Assembly (NCBI RefSeq): GCF_014652135.1
Contig: NZ_BMYF01000008.1
Coordinates: 135,123-199,122 of the forward strand
Length of the DNA stretch: 64,000 bases
From: Mongoliitalea lutea
Lineage (GTDB): Bacteria > Bacteroidota > Bacteroidia > Cytophagales > Cyclobacteriaceae
Direction: 5' to 3'
In this document: piece after piece, positions 28,196 to 35,960 of the stretch
How the letters are laid out: each line of letters opens with the position of its first letter
Position numbering within the stretch: position 1 is the first letter of the stretch
Notes under the pieces: model-generated
Databases searched by the model: none
What the model was told of the DNA's origin: nothing
The model's input: the letters and a program-made list of their open reading frames with translations, nothing else
Translations under genes and position numbers: made by a program

Positions 28196-29340
28196 GCTGT
28201 TTCTTTGGCTCTCATGATTCTAGCTAACTGAAAAGATAAATCAGCAAACATAATCTTCACATTGGCATTGCGCTCGATGTGGTAGTGCGCTTCATTCATC
28301 AACACATACATTTTAGAAAGCTTTGCCTCCGTGAGTACATGTTCCCCTAATTTATGAATAAAATCACGATCATCTTCTGCACTTCTTTTCAAATCATTCA
28401 CTTCCGTTTTATCCAATAAGACTTCCCGGAGCACGTTGATACCGGTCAACAACATGGATTTTTGACCTTCCTTGTCTGTAGCACCAAAATTTTCCGTGAA
28501 GCTGAAGATCGCATTGATATCCAAAGAAAAGCAGGCCCGAAACCAATCCCTGATCAGAACAGTATTTTTATCCTCGACACCATCGACCATTTGGTATGCC
28601 TCTCTCATATTGCCATCTGCTAATGGCGCCACCTGAATGGCTGCCTCTGGAGAACATAGATCCATGGCTACTAAGTGGGACTTGATTTCTTCATCGGAAA
28701 AGGCCCTCACCATGATTTTCTGTGTTCTTGATAAGATGGTCGTCAACAGTCGATCTGGATAAGAAGTAACCAAAAAGAACATGGTTTTTGGAGGTGGCTC
28801 TTCGATTATTTTGAGAAGTGCATTCGCTGCGTTGACATGGAGAAACTCCGGGCACCAAATGATCATGATTTTATACCCCCCTTCAAAGGATTTAAGGGAT
28901 AAGGTTTGAATTATCTGCTTGGCCGCAGCCTTAGAGATATTCAATTGTTTTTTCTCGATGGAGTTGAAATAAAGCCAATCGGAGATATTTCCATAAGGTT
29001 TGGTTTGGACAAAATTTCTAAATGCTGTTATGTAATCAACTTTTTCAGCCTTAGAACTTTTTTCATCATCCTCCGAATTTCCTCCGGGTTGTGGAATGGC
29101 AAAATTCGTATCTGGATGGATAAGCTTGGCCATCCGCTGACAGGATGCACAAGTGCCGCAGGAATCATCTTCTTGTGGATTTTGGCAGTGCAAATAGGTG
29201 GCCAAAGCCAAGGCCATATCCAAATTAGGCGAGCCCTCCGGCCCATGAAAAAGCAAAGCATGCGCTAAATGATCATTTTTGACAGCTTGCACAATCTTTT
29301 GCTTGACCTCAGGCAAACCCGGTATAGACGAAAATAACAT
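28192..29340 (-). CDS. holB: DNA polymerase III subunit delta'
   Basis: A 382-residue clamp-loader subunit of the AAA+ fold. The P-loop region FHGPEGSPNLDMALALA lacks the lysine of a working Walker A, as in other delta' subunits that do not hydrolyse ATP. A zinc module follows with cysteines at CQNPQEDDSCGTCASC. NALLKIIEEPPPKTMFFLVTS is the sensor-1 region and ILSRTQKIM the SRC-equivalent segment, here SRTQ and not SRC. It sits in the operon between the GlmU-like gene (5 bases upstream) and rimB (4-base overlap). Confidence 0.9.
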   Translation of the reverse strand: MLFSSIPGLPEVKQKIVQAVKNDHLAHALLFHGPEGSPNLDMALALATYLHCQNPQEDDSCGTCASCQRMAKLIHPDTNFAIPQPGGNSEDDEKSSKAEKVDYITAFRNFVQTKPYGNISDWLYFNSIEKKQLNISKAAAKQIIQTLSLKSFEGGYKIMIIWCPEFLHVNAANALLKIIEEPPPKTMFFLVTSYPDRLLTTILSRTQKIMVRAFSDEEIKSHLVAMDLCSPEAAIQVAPLADGNMREAYQMVDGVEDKNTVLIRDWFRACFSLDINAIFSFTENFGATDKEGQKSMLLTGINVLREVLLDKTEVNDLKRSAEDDRDFIHKLGEHVLTEAKLSKMYVLMNEAHYHIERNANVKIMFADLSFQLARIMRAKETA

Positions 29341-29345
29341 ATCAA

Positions 29346-30545
29346 TTAGCCTTCTTTATCCCAAATACGGTAATGTTTGGTCAATTCGAAAACTTTCATC
29401 AAGATTTCTTTCTCCACAGCATCGAATGCCAACCCCCTGCGTTTCATGACAGCCTCTGCTGTTTCCTCAAACTTACGGAACTGAAAAGTCGTGAATCCGG
29501 CAGCACCACCCCAAGCAAAAGAAGGAATGAAGTTTCTCGGGAAGCCATCTCCAAAAATCAATGCACCCACACCTACAACTGTACCCGTATTGAGCATGGT
29601 ATTGATCCCTGTCTTGGAGTGATCCCCCATCATCAGGCCACAAAACTGTAAACCTGTATTGGTAAAGCCACCTTTGGTATAATCCCAGACTTTCACAGGT
29701 GCATAGTTATTCTTCAGATTAGAGGTATTGGTATCCGCTCCCAGGTTACACCATTCTCCTATGACAGAATTTCCTAAGAAGCCTTCATGACCTTTGTTAC
29801 TAAAACCGAAAATGACCGCATTGGAAATCTCCCCTCCAACCTTGGAAAAAGGCCCCACAGTAGTATCCCCTCGTAATTTGGCCCCCATGTTAACCGTACT
29901 TCCTTCGCACAAAGCAAACGGGCCTCTGATAAGTGCCCCCTCTTGAATTTCGGTATTTTTACCAATGTAGATAGGTCCCGCTTCCGCATTCAACACTGCC
30001 GCCTTGATCACAGCTCCTTCCTCGATAAATATATTTTCGGCTTGGTAAACAATCGTATGAGCATCCTGCAAGGTAGCAGAAGTACGCCCATTGCTTACAC
30101 GTGTAAAATCCTTTTTGATTTCTGCTCCATTAAACTGAAAAATATGCCAGTTTTTCTGAATCATGACACAGGCTTGCTCGTAAGGTATCTGGTCCATACT
30201 TTTCGATTGATCAACCGAAAAACTATCCTGTGGAGCGGTCTTTGCGGCCAACACCTGCTGTTGAAGCATCAATACCTGACCTTGCTTCAGCGCTTGGATG
30301 GCAAGCACTAACGCATCATCCGGACATAAAGACCCATTGATCCATAAGCTTTGCTGACTTGGAACTGGAAATTTGGACTGCAAGTATTCTTGCGTTTGAA
30401 AAAAGCACGCCCCCTGCAAGCACTGCTGCCATTTCTCAGAGATTTTTAAGATACCCACCCGGATTTCAGCCACTGGTCGGGTAAAAGTAAACGGCAATAA
30501 AGACCCTCTTATAGCTGGGTCATCAAATAACACAAAGTTCTCCAT
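29346..30545 (-). CDS. GlmU-like putative sugar nucleotidyltransferase with hexapeptide C-domain
   Basis: 399 residues. The C-terminal two thirds is a left-handed beta-helix of hexapeptide repeats (GPIYIGKNTEIQEGALIRGP, TVNMGAKLRGDTTVGPFSKV, TGINTMLNTGTVVGVGALIFG). The N-terminal third is a reduced nucleotidyltransferase-like domain beginning NFVLFDDPAIRGSLLPFTFTRPVAEIR, a start widely conserved in Bacteroidota. The GxGTRM pyrophosphorylase loop of true GlmU is missing, so UDP-sugar synthesis is doubtful; acetyl or acyl transfer is possible. It is the first gene of the eight-gene minus-strand operon. Confidence 0.85.
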   Translation of the reverse strand: MENFVLFDDPAIRGSLLPFTFTRPVAEIRVGILKISEKWQQCLQGACFFQTQEYLQSKFPVPSQQSLWINGSLCPDDALVLAIQALKQGQVLMLQQQVLAAKTAPQDSFSVDQSKSMDQIPYEQACVMIQKNWHIFQFNGAEIKKDFTRVSNGRTSATLQDAHTIVYQAENIFIEEGAVIKAAVLNAEAGPIYIGKNTEIQEGALIRGPFALCEGSTVNMGAKLRGDTTVGPFSKVGGEISNAVIFGFSNKGHEGFLGNSVIGEWCNLGADTNTSNLKNNYAPVKVWDYTKGGFTNTGLQFCGLMMGDHSKTGINTMLNTGTVVGVGALIFGDGFPRNFIPSFAWGGAAGFTTFQFRKFEETAEAVMKRRGLAFDAVEKEILMKVFELTKHYRIWDKEG

Positions 30546-30676
30546 GACACAAAAATAAAAAAGTCTGTGGGAAAACCATTTGCTAATGCCATGATGTCAA
30601 CTATCCCATGGCTTTCACGTATCTTTTTCTTGGTCAATGGTCTCGAAATAGCTGTTTTTTTCTTAAATTTAGTGGT

Positions 30677-31288
30677 ATGGAGGAGAAAAAAGATTGCAAT
30701 CAGTTAAAAGAACCCTATACAGAGTATGGACGATACACCTATGCTGATTATTTAAGCTGGGAACTTGATCATATGGTAGAACTCATCAAAGGAAAGGTTT
30801 TTAAACAAGCCGCAGCTGCTCCGAGGAGAATTCATCAAGGGCTAGTTCTAAAACTGGGATCTAAATTATTGAATCACCTAGCAAATAAACCATGTAAAGT
30901 TTATCCTGCACCCTTTGATGTAAGACTTATTACGAACTCTAGAAAGCCAAATCAAATTTACACCGTTGTCCAACCTGATATTTGCGTTGTCTGCGATCCT
31001 GACAAATTAGACGAATTTGGCTGCATTGGTGCACCTGATCTGATTGTGGAAATCTTATCCCCAAGCAACAATAGAAAGGAGCTTCAAAACAAATATGAGG
31101 TGTATGAAGAAAGCGGGGTTTTAGAATATTGGATTATTCACCCCTATGAAAAAACACTGCTAGTATATACGCTAGTTGATAGGCAATACACTCCCTCCAG
31201 ACTCTTGACACTGGGAGACAAGGTAGCCTCCAACTGTATCCAAGGTTTTGTCCTGGATTTGGATGAATTGTTTGAAGGATTGGAATAA
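30677..31288 (+). CDS. Uma2 family putative endonuclease
   Basis: A 203-residue soluble protein of the Uma2 (DUF820) family, a PD-(D/E)xK restriction-endonuclease fold. The catalytic pattern is seen as QPDICVVCDPDKLD, then GAPDLIVEILSPSNNRKELQNKYEVYEESGVLEYWII, with D, ExL and the later K of NKYEVYEE. The ATG at 30677 begins MEEKKDCNQ; a longer in-frame start would add a hydrophobic stretch unlike the family. Uma2 genes are scattered in Bacteroidota and cyanobacteria, often many per genome, and their biological role is unknown. It converges on the L31 gene. Confidence 0.88.
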   Translation: MEEKKDCNQLKEPYTEYGRYTYADYLSWELDHMVELIKGKVFKQAAAAPRRIHQGLVLKLGSKLLNHLANKPCKVYPAPFDVRLITNSRKPNQIYTVVQPDICVVCDPDKLDEFGCIGAPDLIVEILSPSNNRKELQNKYEVYEESGVLEYWIIHPYEKTLLVYTLVDRQYTPSRLLTLGDKVASNCIQGFVLDLDELFEGLE

Positions 31289-31289
31289 A

Positions 31290-31321
31290 AAAACTCCCAA
31301 CCATGTAAGGAAGGGAGTTTT
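31290..31321 (-). terminator. Terminator between Uma2 and L31 genes
   Basis: A 9-bp stem AAAACTCCC (31290-31298) / GGGAGTTTT (31313-31321) with a 14-base loop. On the minus strand it ends in seven T, fitting rpmE2; on the plus strand the T-run is shorter. Confidence 0.75.
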
Positions 31322-31341
31322 GAATGCTTGCGATTGGCAAA

Positions 31342-31587
31342 TTATTTTTTTGCGTATCTTCTGTTGAATTTTTCAACACGACCCGCTGTATCAAGCAACA
31401 TTTTCTTACCAGTGTAGAAAGGGTGAGAGTTAGAAGAAACCTCAATCTTGTAAACTGGATATTCCTGACCATCTTCCCATACGATTGTTTCACTTGTTTC
31501 GATCGTAGACTGAGTCAAGAATTTATATTCACTTGAAGTATCGTAAAATACGACAGGTCTGTAGTTAGGATGAATGTCTTTTTTCAT
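31342..31587 (-). CDS. rpmE2: 50S ribosomal protein L31 type B
   Basis: An 81-residue large-subunit protein starting [16 protein letters not shown] and ending [11 protein letters not shown]. It is the zinc-free paralogue (type B, C-minus): the CxxC pair found in zinc-binding L31 is absent and no cysteine occurs. In many bacteria this form replaces the zinc form under zinc shortage, but Bacteroidota often have it as the only L31. I start at the conserved MKKDIHP, eight codons after an upstream ATG. A good promoter lies 42 bases upstream at 31629-31659. Confidence 0.96.
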   Translation of the reverse strand: MKKDIHPNYRPVVFYDTSSEYKFLTQSTIETSETIVWEDGQEYPVYKIEVSSNSHPFYTGKKMLLDTAGRVEKFNRRYAKK

Positions 31588-31628
31588 TGTATTGCTATTT
31601 TCCTTAATCACTCGTTAGAAATGAGGCA

Positions 31629-31659
31629 CAAAGATATTGCTTTTTTGAAAGCATACCAA
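31629..31659 (-). promoter_or_regulatory. Bacteroidota-type promoter of rpmE2
   Basis: On the minus strand TTG (31657-31659), a 20-base spacer, then TATCTTTG (31629-31636). This matches the Bacteroidota consensus of TTG near -33 and TAnnTTTG near -7. Predicted start of transcription is near 31622, giving a leader of about 35 bases. Confidence 0.65.
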
Positions 31660-31702
31660 AAAAGAATCAAAATTATTTGACTTTCATTAATAAGCTCCAC
31701 AA

Positions 31703-32569
31703 TCAATCCGTAAAGTTGAATGAATTAAGCGCCACACGCGTGGTATTTCTAGCTTTTCTGTGAAAATTATTCGCTATTCGAAAACTCGTCACGTCAACCA
31801 AAAAGAGAGGTAATAAAAGTGAATTCTGAGCAGAAGATTGAAACTGAGGAACCACCACGAAAGATATGAATGCCAATGTTCCAATATTAGATATTGTATC
31901 AAAAGTTCTTGCTCTCTTAAAGTACTTATCACTCAGTTTCAAATCCAAATCCAAGGTAGGATTACTATTTCGGATGCTGGCAAATTGAGCATCTGATAGC
32001 GGAATTTTGCCATCAAAATACCTCATCTTTGGGCCTAAGAATCCCTGCTGCCCTCGCATAGATAAAAAGGGCTGTGTAGCATATGTCGAACGTAAATTAA
32101 AATTATACATATCTGTAGCCTCTTCAATTCTTTGAAATCCATTATTCCTCATAATATTTCCACCAATTGCAAGCCCTATCCCAGCTATAGAGCCAATAAA
32201 GTAGTTCCTAAAGGCAGTTTGATTCGCTCCCAAAGCACTGCTTAGCATCCCTATGGAACTAACAAAAATAACTACCGGTGCCGTGTAACTCAAGATACGC
32301 CCCCCCTGAAATGTATTCAACCCTTTTGCTAGCTGACCATCCTTCAAATCAGTTTGATTCATCAAGACTCTTACTTCGTTGGCAGACATTCGTTCCCCGT
32401 CAACTAAATAAAATAAACCTCCCCAATTATTTTCTTGAAGCACGATGGAAGATAGATCGAGGGATTTCGTATCAGAAAAATAACTTGTCTGCTGTCCCTC
32501 CACATCATGGTTGATGATAAAAAAAGCTGCCAAAAACAAACAAATTCTTTGAAATAGACCATTACCCAT
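31703..32569 (-). CDS. Exported/membrane protein of unknown function
   Basis: 288 residues not assigned to a family. An N-terminal signal (GLFQRICLFLAAFFIINHDVEGQ) is followed by a polar region, then two hydrophobic segments near residues 100-120 and 130-147 (APVVIFVSSIGMLSSALG and IGSIAGIGLAIGG). Later there is another apolar stretch (IGTLAFISFVVVP) and LLLPLFLVDVTSF. It could be an inner-membrane protein with an exposed N-terminal domain. The start at MGNGLF (32569) is chosen to place the signal at the N-terminus; ATG further upstream exists. It stands alone between L31 and a divergent regulator operon. Confidence 0.6.
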   Translation of the reverse strand: MGNGLFQRICLFLAAFFIINHDVEGQQTSYFSDTKSLDLSSIVLQENNWGGLFYLVDGERMSANEVRVLMNQTDLKDGQLAKGLNTFQGGRILSYTAPVVIFVSSIGMLSSALGANQTAFRNYFIGSIAGIGLAIGGNIMRNNGFQRIEEATDMYNFNLRSTYATQPFLSMRGQQGFLGPKMRYFDGKIPLSDAQFASIRNSNPTLDLDLKLSDKYFKRARTFDTISNIGTLAFISFVVVPQFQSSAQNSLLLPLFLVDVTSFRIANNFHRKARNTTRVALNSFNFTD

Positions 32570-32698
32570 AATTTCGATAATTAAAACAAAGACCAAAGAT
32601 TTAAAAAGCACACAACGAAAATAACGAACTTATTAAAATTAAGTTCTTTTAACACCAACTATTTTTCGAAAAAAATTAAATGCTCAAAAATTCTATTT

Positions 32699-32722
32699 TA
32701 CTTTGCAATACAAAGTACTTTG
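32699..32722 (+). promoter_or_regulatory. Palindromic operator candidate for the membrane protein/regulator operon
   Basis: Three TACTTTG/CAAAGTA half sites abut: TACTTTG (32699-32705), CAAAGTA (32711-32717) and TACTTTG (32716-32722). They form two overlapping inverted repeats, one with a 5-base gap and one a perfect 12-bp palindrome CAAAGTACTTTG (32711-32722). The ATG of the first gene is at 32725. The second gene of the operon encodes a winged-helix regulator, so autoregulation is the simple reading. Confidence 0.6.
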
Positions 32723-32724
32723 AG

Positions 32725-33333
32725 ATGAAAAATCCTAGCCAAGAATTATCAGAAATAAAGTCCATGATGGAGCGAAGCAAGCGTTTCCTATCCCTCAGCG
32801 GAATTGCCGGAATCCCCGTTGGACTTACTGCTCTAGCAGGAATTGCTGCTATCAATTTTACAATTCACCAATCATGGAATGTATGGCTTTTGCCTGAAAC
32901 TCTCAACTTATCAACTACTCAGCTAATATGGCTAGGAATAATTACTGCACTGATGTTTGGAATGGCAGCAATCATTACTTGGATTTTGAGTCATAAAAAA
33001 GTTCCTACTCAAAAACTTACATCTCCTGCATCCAAGAAGTTTTTGGAGGCACTCGCTATTCCGATAGCCTGTGGAACTGTTACCTGCCTCCTCTTTGCCA
33101 AGAATGAATTGTATGCTTACATCCCTGGGCTAAGCTTGGTGATGTATGGCCTCGGGATGATTCAAGCTGCGCAGCATTCCTTCCAAGAACTCAAACGACT
33201 GGGACTGGCGCTGGCAGTTTTGGGACTAGTAGCTTTTCTTGCCCCTACCTATAGCTTGCTTCTTTGGGCTATGGGATTTGGAGGTCTGCATATCTTGTAT
33301 GGTATCTGGATGCACCGGAAATATGACCGCTAA
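32725..33333 (+). CDS. Multi-pass membrane protein coupled to a winged-helix regulator
   Basis: 202 residues. After a polar N-terminus (MKNPSQELSEIKSMMERSKRF) there are six likely membrane helices, starting FLSLSGIAGIPVGLTALAGIAAI. The protein has no recognised catalytic motif. The start MKNPSQ at 32725 lies two bases after the palindromic site, so a repressor bound there would block the start directly. Its last 11 bases overlap the regulator gene. This membrane-protein plus small-regulator pairing recurs in Bacteroidota; a role in sensing or signalling at the membrane is speculation. Confidence 0.75.
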   Translation: MKNPSQELSEIKSMMERSKRFLSLSGIAGIPVGLTALAGIAAINFTIHQSWNVWLLPETLNLSTTQLIWLGIITALMFGMAAIITWILSHKKVPTQKLTSPASKKFLEALAIPIACGTVTCLLFAKNELYAYIPGLSLVMYGLGMIQAAQHSFQELKRLGLALAVLGLVAFLAPTYSLLLWAMGFGGLHILYGIWMHRKYDR

Positions 33334-33628
33334 ATCGGAAGTTATGTATGATAAAGCATTTGAAAACATTGTACGGCTACGCATCATGTCAGTGCTGATG
33401 GTAAATGAATCTTATGACTTCAATGCATTCAAGGAACTATTGGAGGTAACCGATGGAAATCTGGCCTCACACCTACGATACTTGGAAAAGCAAGCCTATA
33501 TACGAGTTGAAAAGTCCTTCGTCGGGCGGAAACCTCAGACCAATTACAGCGCAAGCCCAGCTGGTGAAGAAGCTTTTCGTAAGCATTTGAACTATTTGGA
33601 GGTGCTCATCAATGAAAATAAAACCTAA
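33323..33628 (+). CDS. Winged-helix transcriptional regulator (ArsR/MarR-like, short)
   Basis: A 101-residue DNA-binding protein. The helix-turn-helix is seen in FNAFKELLEVTDGNLASHLRYLEKQAYIRVEKSF, where TDGNLASHLRYLE is the recognition helix region and VGRKPQTNYSASPAGEEAF is the wing and last helix. This is the winged helix DNA-binding domain of PF13601, often annotated as transcriptional regulator. I start at MTAKSEVMYDKAF (33323), overlapping the membrane gene by 11 bases, so translation is coupled. No ligand domain is present. The likely target is the palindromic site before the operon (32699-32722). Confidence 0.88.
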   Translation: MTAKSEVMYDKAFENIVRLRIMSVLMVNESYDFNAFKELLEVTDGNLASHLRYLEKQAYIRVEKSFVGRKPQTNYSASPAGEEAFRKHLNYLEVLINENKT

Positions 33629-33661
33629 ATAACCTTAATTTTTCATCTAGGATATGATGTC

Positions 33662-33805
33662 ATGCCCAAGAACCCCTACGCCGATTGCATCCAGCAATTC
33701 GAAATAGAAAACCTATCAGGAATTGAATTCTGCAAATGCATTCATGCCTCTGGAAATCCACTTTCTCAATGCCTTGATAATTATTCATTTACCAAAACGC
33801 ACTAA
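33662..33805 (+). CDS. Possible 47-residue cysteine-containing small protein
   Basis: An ATG-to-TAA frame of 47 codons (MPKNPYADCIQQFEIENLSG...) lies between the regulator (33 bases upstream) and the DUF4153 gene (15 bases downstream) on the same strand. It has four cysteines, two of them in EFCKCIH. Spacing and strand fit an operon gene, but no family is recognised and it could be a decayed remnant. Confidence 0.35.
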   Translation: MPKNPYADCIQQFEIENLSGIEFCKCIHASGNPLSQCLDNYSFTKTH

Positions 33806-33820
33806 ATACCTTCCCCAACT

Positions 33821-35062
33821 ATGAAAGACCAAATCCTCTCCAACATCGGCGAACCTGCCAACTTGGAAAAACTCTACCGCAGCAATCCAAGCGATTTCAA
33901 AGAATCATTCTTCCAACTTCAGGAAGAACTTACAGACAGTCCCATGGCAGCGTTCTGGCATGCCCGCCTCCAAACGGATACTGAATCCATTTCTTGGGGA
34001 ACGTTATCCGAGCGATGGTTTCTCTTGGTAGGCGCAATTATCCTGGGGATTGGCATGAAACTCCCTTCTTGGTTTTCTATAAAGGAAGACATCTACTTTG
34101 GTAGAAATGGTGCTTTTTTGGCCATGGGTGCACTGATTGCATTCTTTGCTTGGAAAAACCGCTTAAAACAAAAAACAGTAATTTGGATTGGTGGTATCTT
34201 GGGTTTAACTATCCTCCACATCAATGTTTGGCCTTGGGACACAGAGACAGACACACTCACGTTGGCATCTTTACATCTTCCTTTATTATTCTGGGGATTA
34301 CTAGGTTGGAGTTTTGTAGGAAATGAACCATGGAACCTTCGTAAGCGAATTGACTTTATTCGTTTCAATGGAGATATGGTCATTGTGTGCACCGTTTTAG
34401 CCTTGGCAGGATTAATCACCACGGGCATTACCTTGGGCCTATTTCAATTGATAGGACTTGAGATCACAGCATTTTTCACCAATAATATTATTCTCTTTTT
34501 ACTTCCATCAATCCCTTTGTTAGCAGCATTGGTTCTCCTTCACAATCCAAGTTTGGTCAGCAAAGTTTCACCCATGGTAGCCAAAATATTCAGTCCATTG
34601 GTGCTTGGAATATTAGTAATTTACCTGATTTCCATGGTATTTTCTACCAAAAGCATCTACACAGACCGTGAATTTTTATTACTTTTCAACATCCTATTGA
34701 TCGGAGTAATGGCATTAATCGTGTTTTCCATTGGAGAAAGTAGTAAAAATTCTTTAGGCAAACTCCAACTCTTCACCTTGTTTGCCCTGGCTTCGGTAAC
34801 CCTGATCATCAACAGTCTGGCCCTACATGCCATTAGCCTTCGAATTCTTGAATTTGGTTGGACTCCTAATAGAATCGCCGTACTGGGCAGCAATCTCCTC
34901 ATGTTGACACACTTGCTATTGGTCAATGGAAGTCTGTTTATTGCCTTTTGGGACAGTAACAAAGCTCCAAATGTAGGTTGGACCTTGGTAAGATTTCTCC
35001 CATACTACCTTTTTTGGATAGCTTTTGTAATCTTTGGCTTGCCTCTTTTCTTTGGGTTTTGA
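33821..35062 (+). CDS. DUF4153 domain multi-pass membrane protein
   Basis: 413 residues. A cytoplasmic N-terminus of about 65 residues precedes some eleven hydrophobic helices (for example WFLLVGAIILGIGMKL and GAFLAMGALIAFFAW, then LPLLFWGLLGWSFVG). The layout and the FGWTPNRIAVLGSNLLML motif near the C-terminus match DUF4153. No transport or enzymatic role is established for the family. It is likely co-transcribed with the regulator operon upstream, and a frameshifted secreted-protein gene follows 13 bases later. Confidence 0.8.
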   Translation: MKDQILSNIGEPANLEKLYRSNPSDFKESFFQLQEELTDSPMAAFWHARLQTDTESISWGTLSERWFLLVGAIILGIGMKLPSWFSIKEDIYFGRNGAFLAMGALIAFFAWKNRLKQKTVIWIGGILGLTILHINVWPWDTETDTLTLASLHLPLLFWGLLGWSFVGNEPWNLRKRIDFIRFNGDMVIVCTVLALAGLITTGITLGLFQLIGLEITAFFTNNIILFLLPSIPLLAALVLLHNPSLVSKVSPMVAKIFSPLVLGILVIYLISMVFSTKSIYTDREFLLLFNILLIGVMALIVFSIGESSKNSLGKLQLFTLFALASVTLIINSLALHAISLRILEFGWTPNRIAVLGSNLLMLTHLLLVNGSLFIAFWDSNKAPNVGWTLVRFLPYYLFWIAFVIFGLPLFFGF

Positions 35063-35075
35063 TTAATTTACCAAC

Positions 35076-35739
35076 ATGAAAGTCATTCTACGCCTACTTC
35101 TTTTTGTATTGACCACCTCCACATACGCTCAGGTCATCCCATCAGAAAACTACACTGATTTTTTACCTCATGGCTATGTCCTGCTAAAGGAAATCAAAGG
35201 AGATCTGAACAAAGATGGACTAGAGGATCGAGTATGGATCATCCAAGGTTCCGATGAAGAACTCTTTATCGAAGATGAGTACTGCGGCACACTCAACCGA
35301 AATCTAAGAGGTATCCTAATTCTATTCCAGAAAGAGCAAACCTATGAAGTAGTTTTAGAGAACAATGCATGCTTTCCTTCTGAGAGCGAAGATGGGGGAG
35401 TATATGTTTGTTGCCCCTGATTTATATTTGACCATTGAAAAAGGGAATTTGTATATCAATTTTAGCCATGGAAGGTATGGATCACAGAAGTTTACTTTTA
35501 GATACCAGAACAGGGACTTTGAGCTGATCGGCTATGATCAGAGTGACAACTTTGGACCTGTGGTAGCCAAAGAAATTAGCATCAATTTTATGACAAAAAA
35601 GAAACTGGAAAGAGAGAACACCTTTGAAAATGAAGAGGAGGAGGTCTTTAAGGAAACTTGGAAAAACATCAAAGTTGATAGATTGATCAAGTTATCTGAA
35701 ATTAAGGATTTTAGGCAACTGAATGTAACGGACCTTTAG
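35076..35739 (+). pseudogene. Frameshifted secreted protein gene, uncharacterised
   Basis: Two overlapping frames together make one protein of about 220 residues. The first frame (35076-35420) gives a signal peptide (MKVILRLLLFVLTTSTYAQ), GDLNKDGLEDRVWII and ends shortly after ACFPSESEDGGVYV. The second (up to 35739) resumes with APDLYLTIEKGNLYINFSHG, YGSQKFTFRYQNRDFELIGYD and so on. Removing one base near the GGGGG run (35394-35398) or at 35406 restores a continuous reading. Secreted Bacteroidota proteins of this kind read ENxxCFxSExEDGGVYFAPEL through the join, so one intact ancestral gene is likely. It is either a real mutation or a sequencing slip. Confidence 0.7.
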
Positions 35740-35960
35740 AAAAAGTTAACCCCAATTATTTTTAATTACAATTCATTTCATCACCTAACATGCTTTTTAT
35801 TGCAATTCTCCAAGTCTTCTTTTAAACTATCTATCAAGCTGTTAAGAAAGGTTAAATTAAGATTTTGGTTTGTAACTAATCAAAAATGTTGCAATCTTTC
35901 TCAAGCTTTCCGGACTCTTACCGAACGGTCTTATTTTCATTAAAATCTACTTTACTTCTC

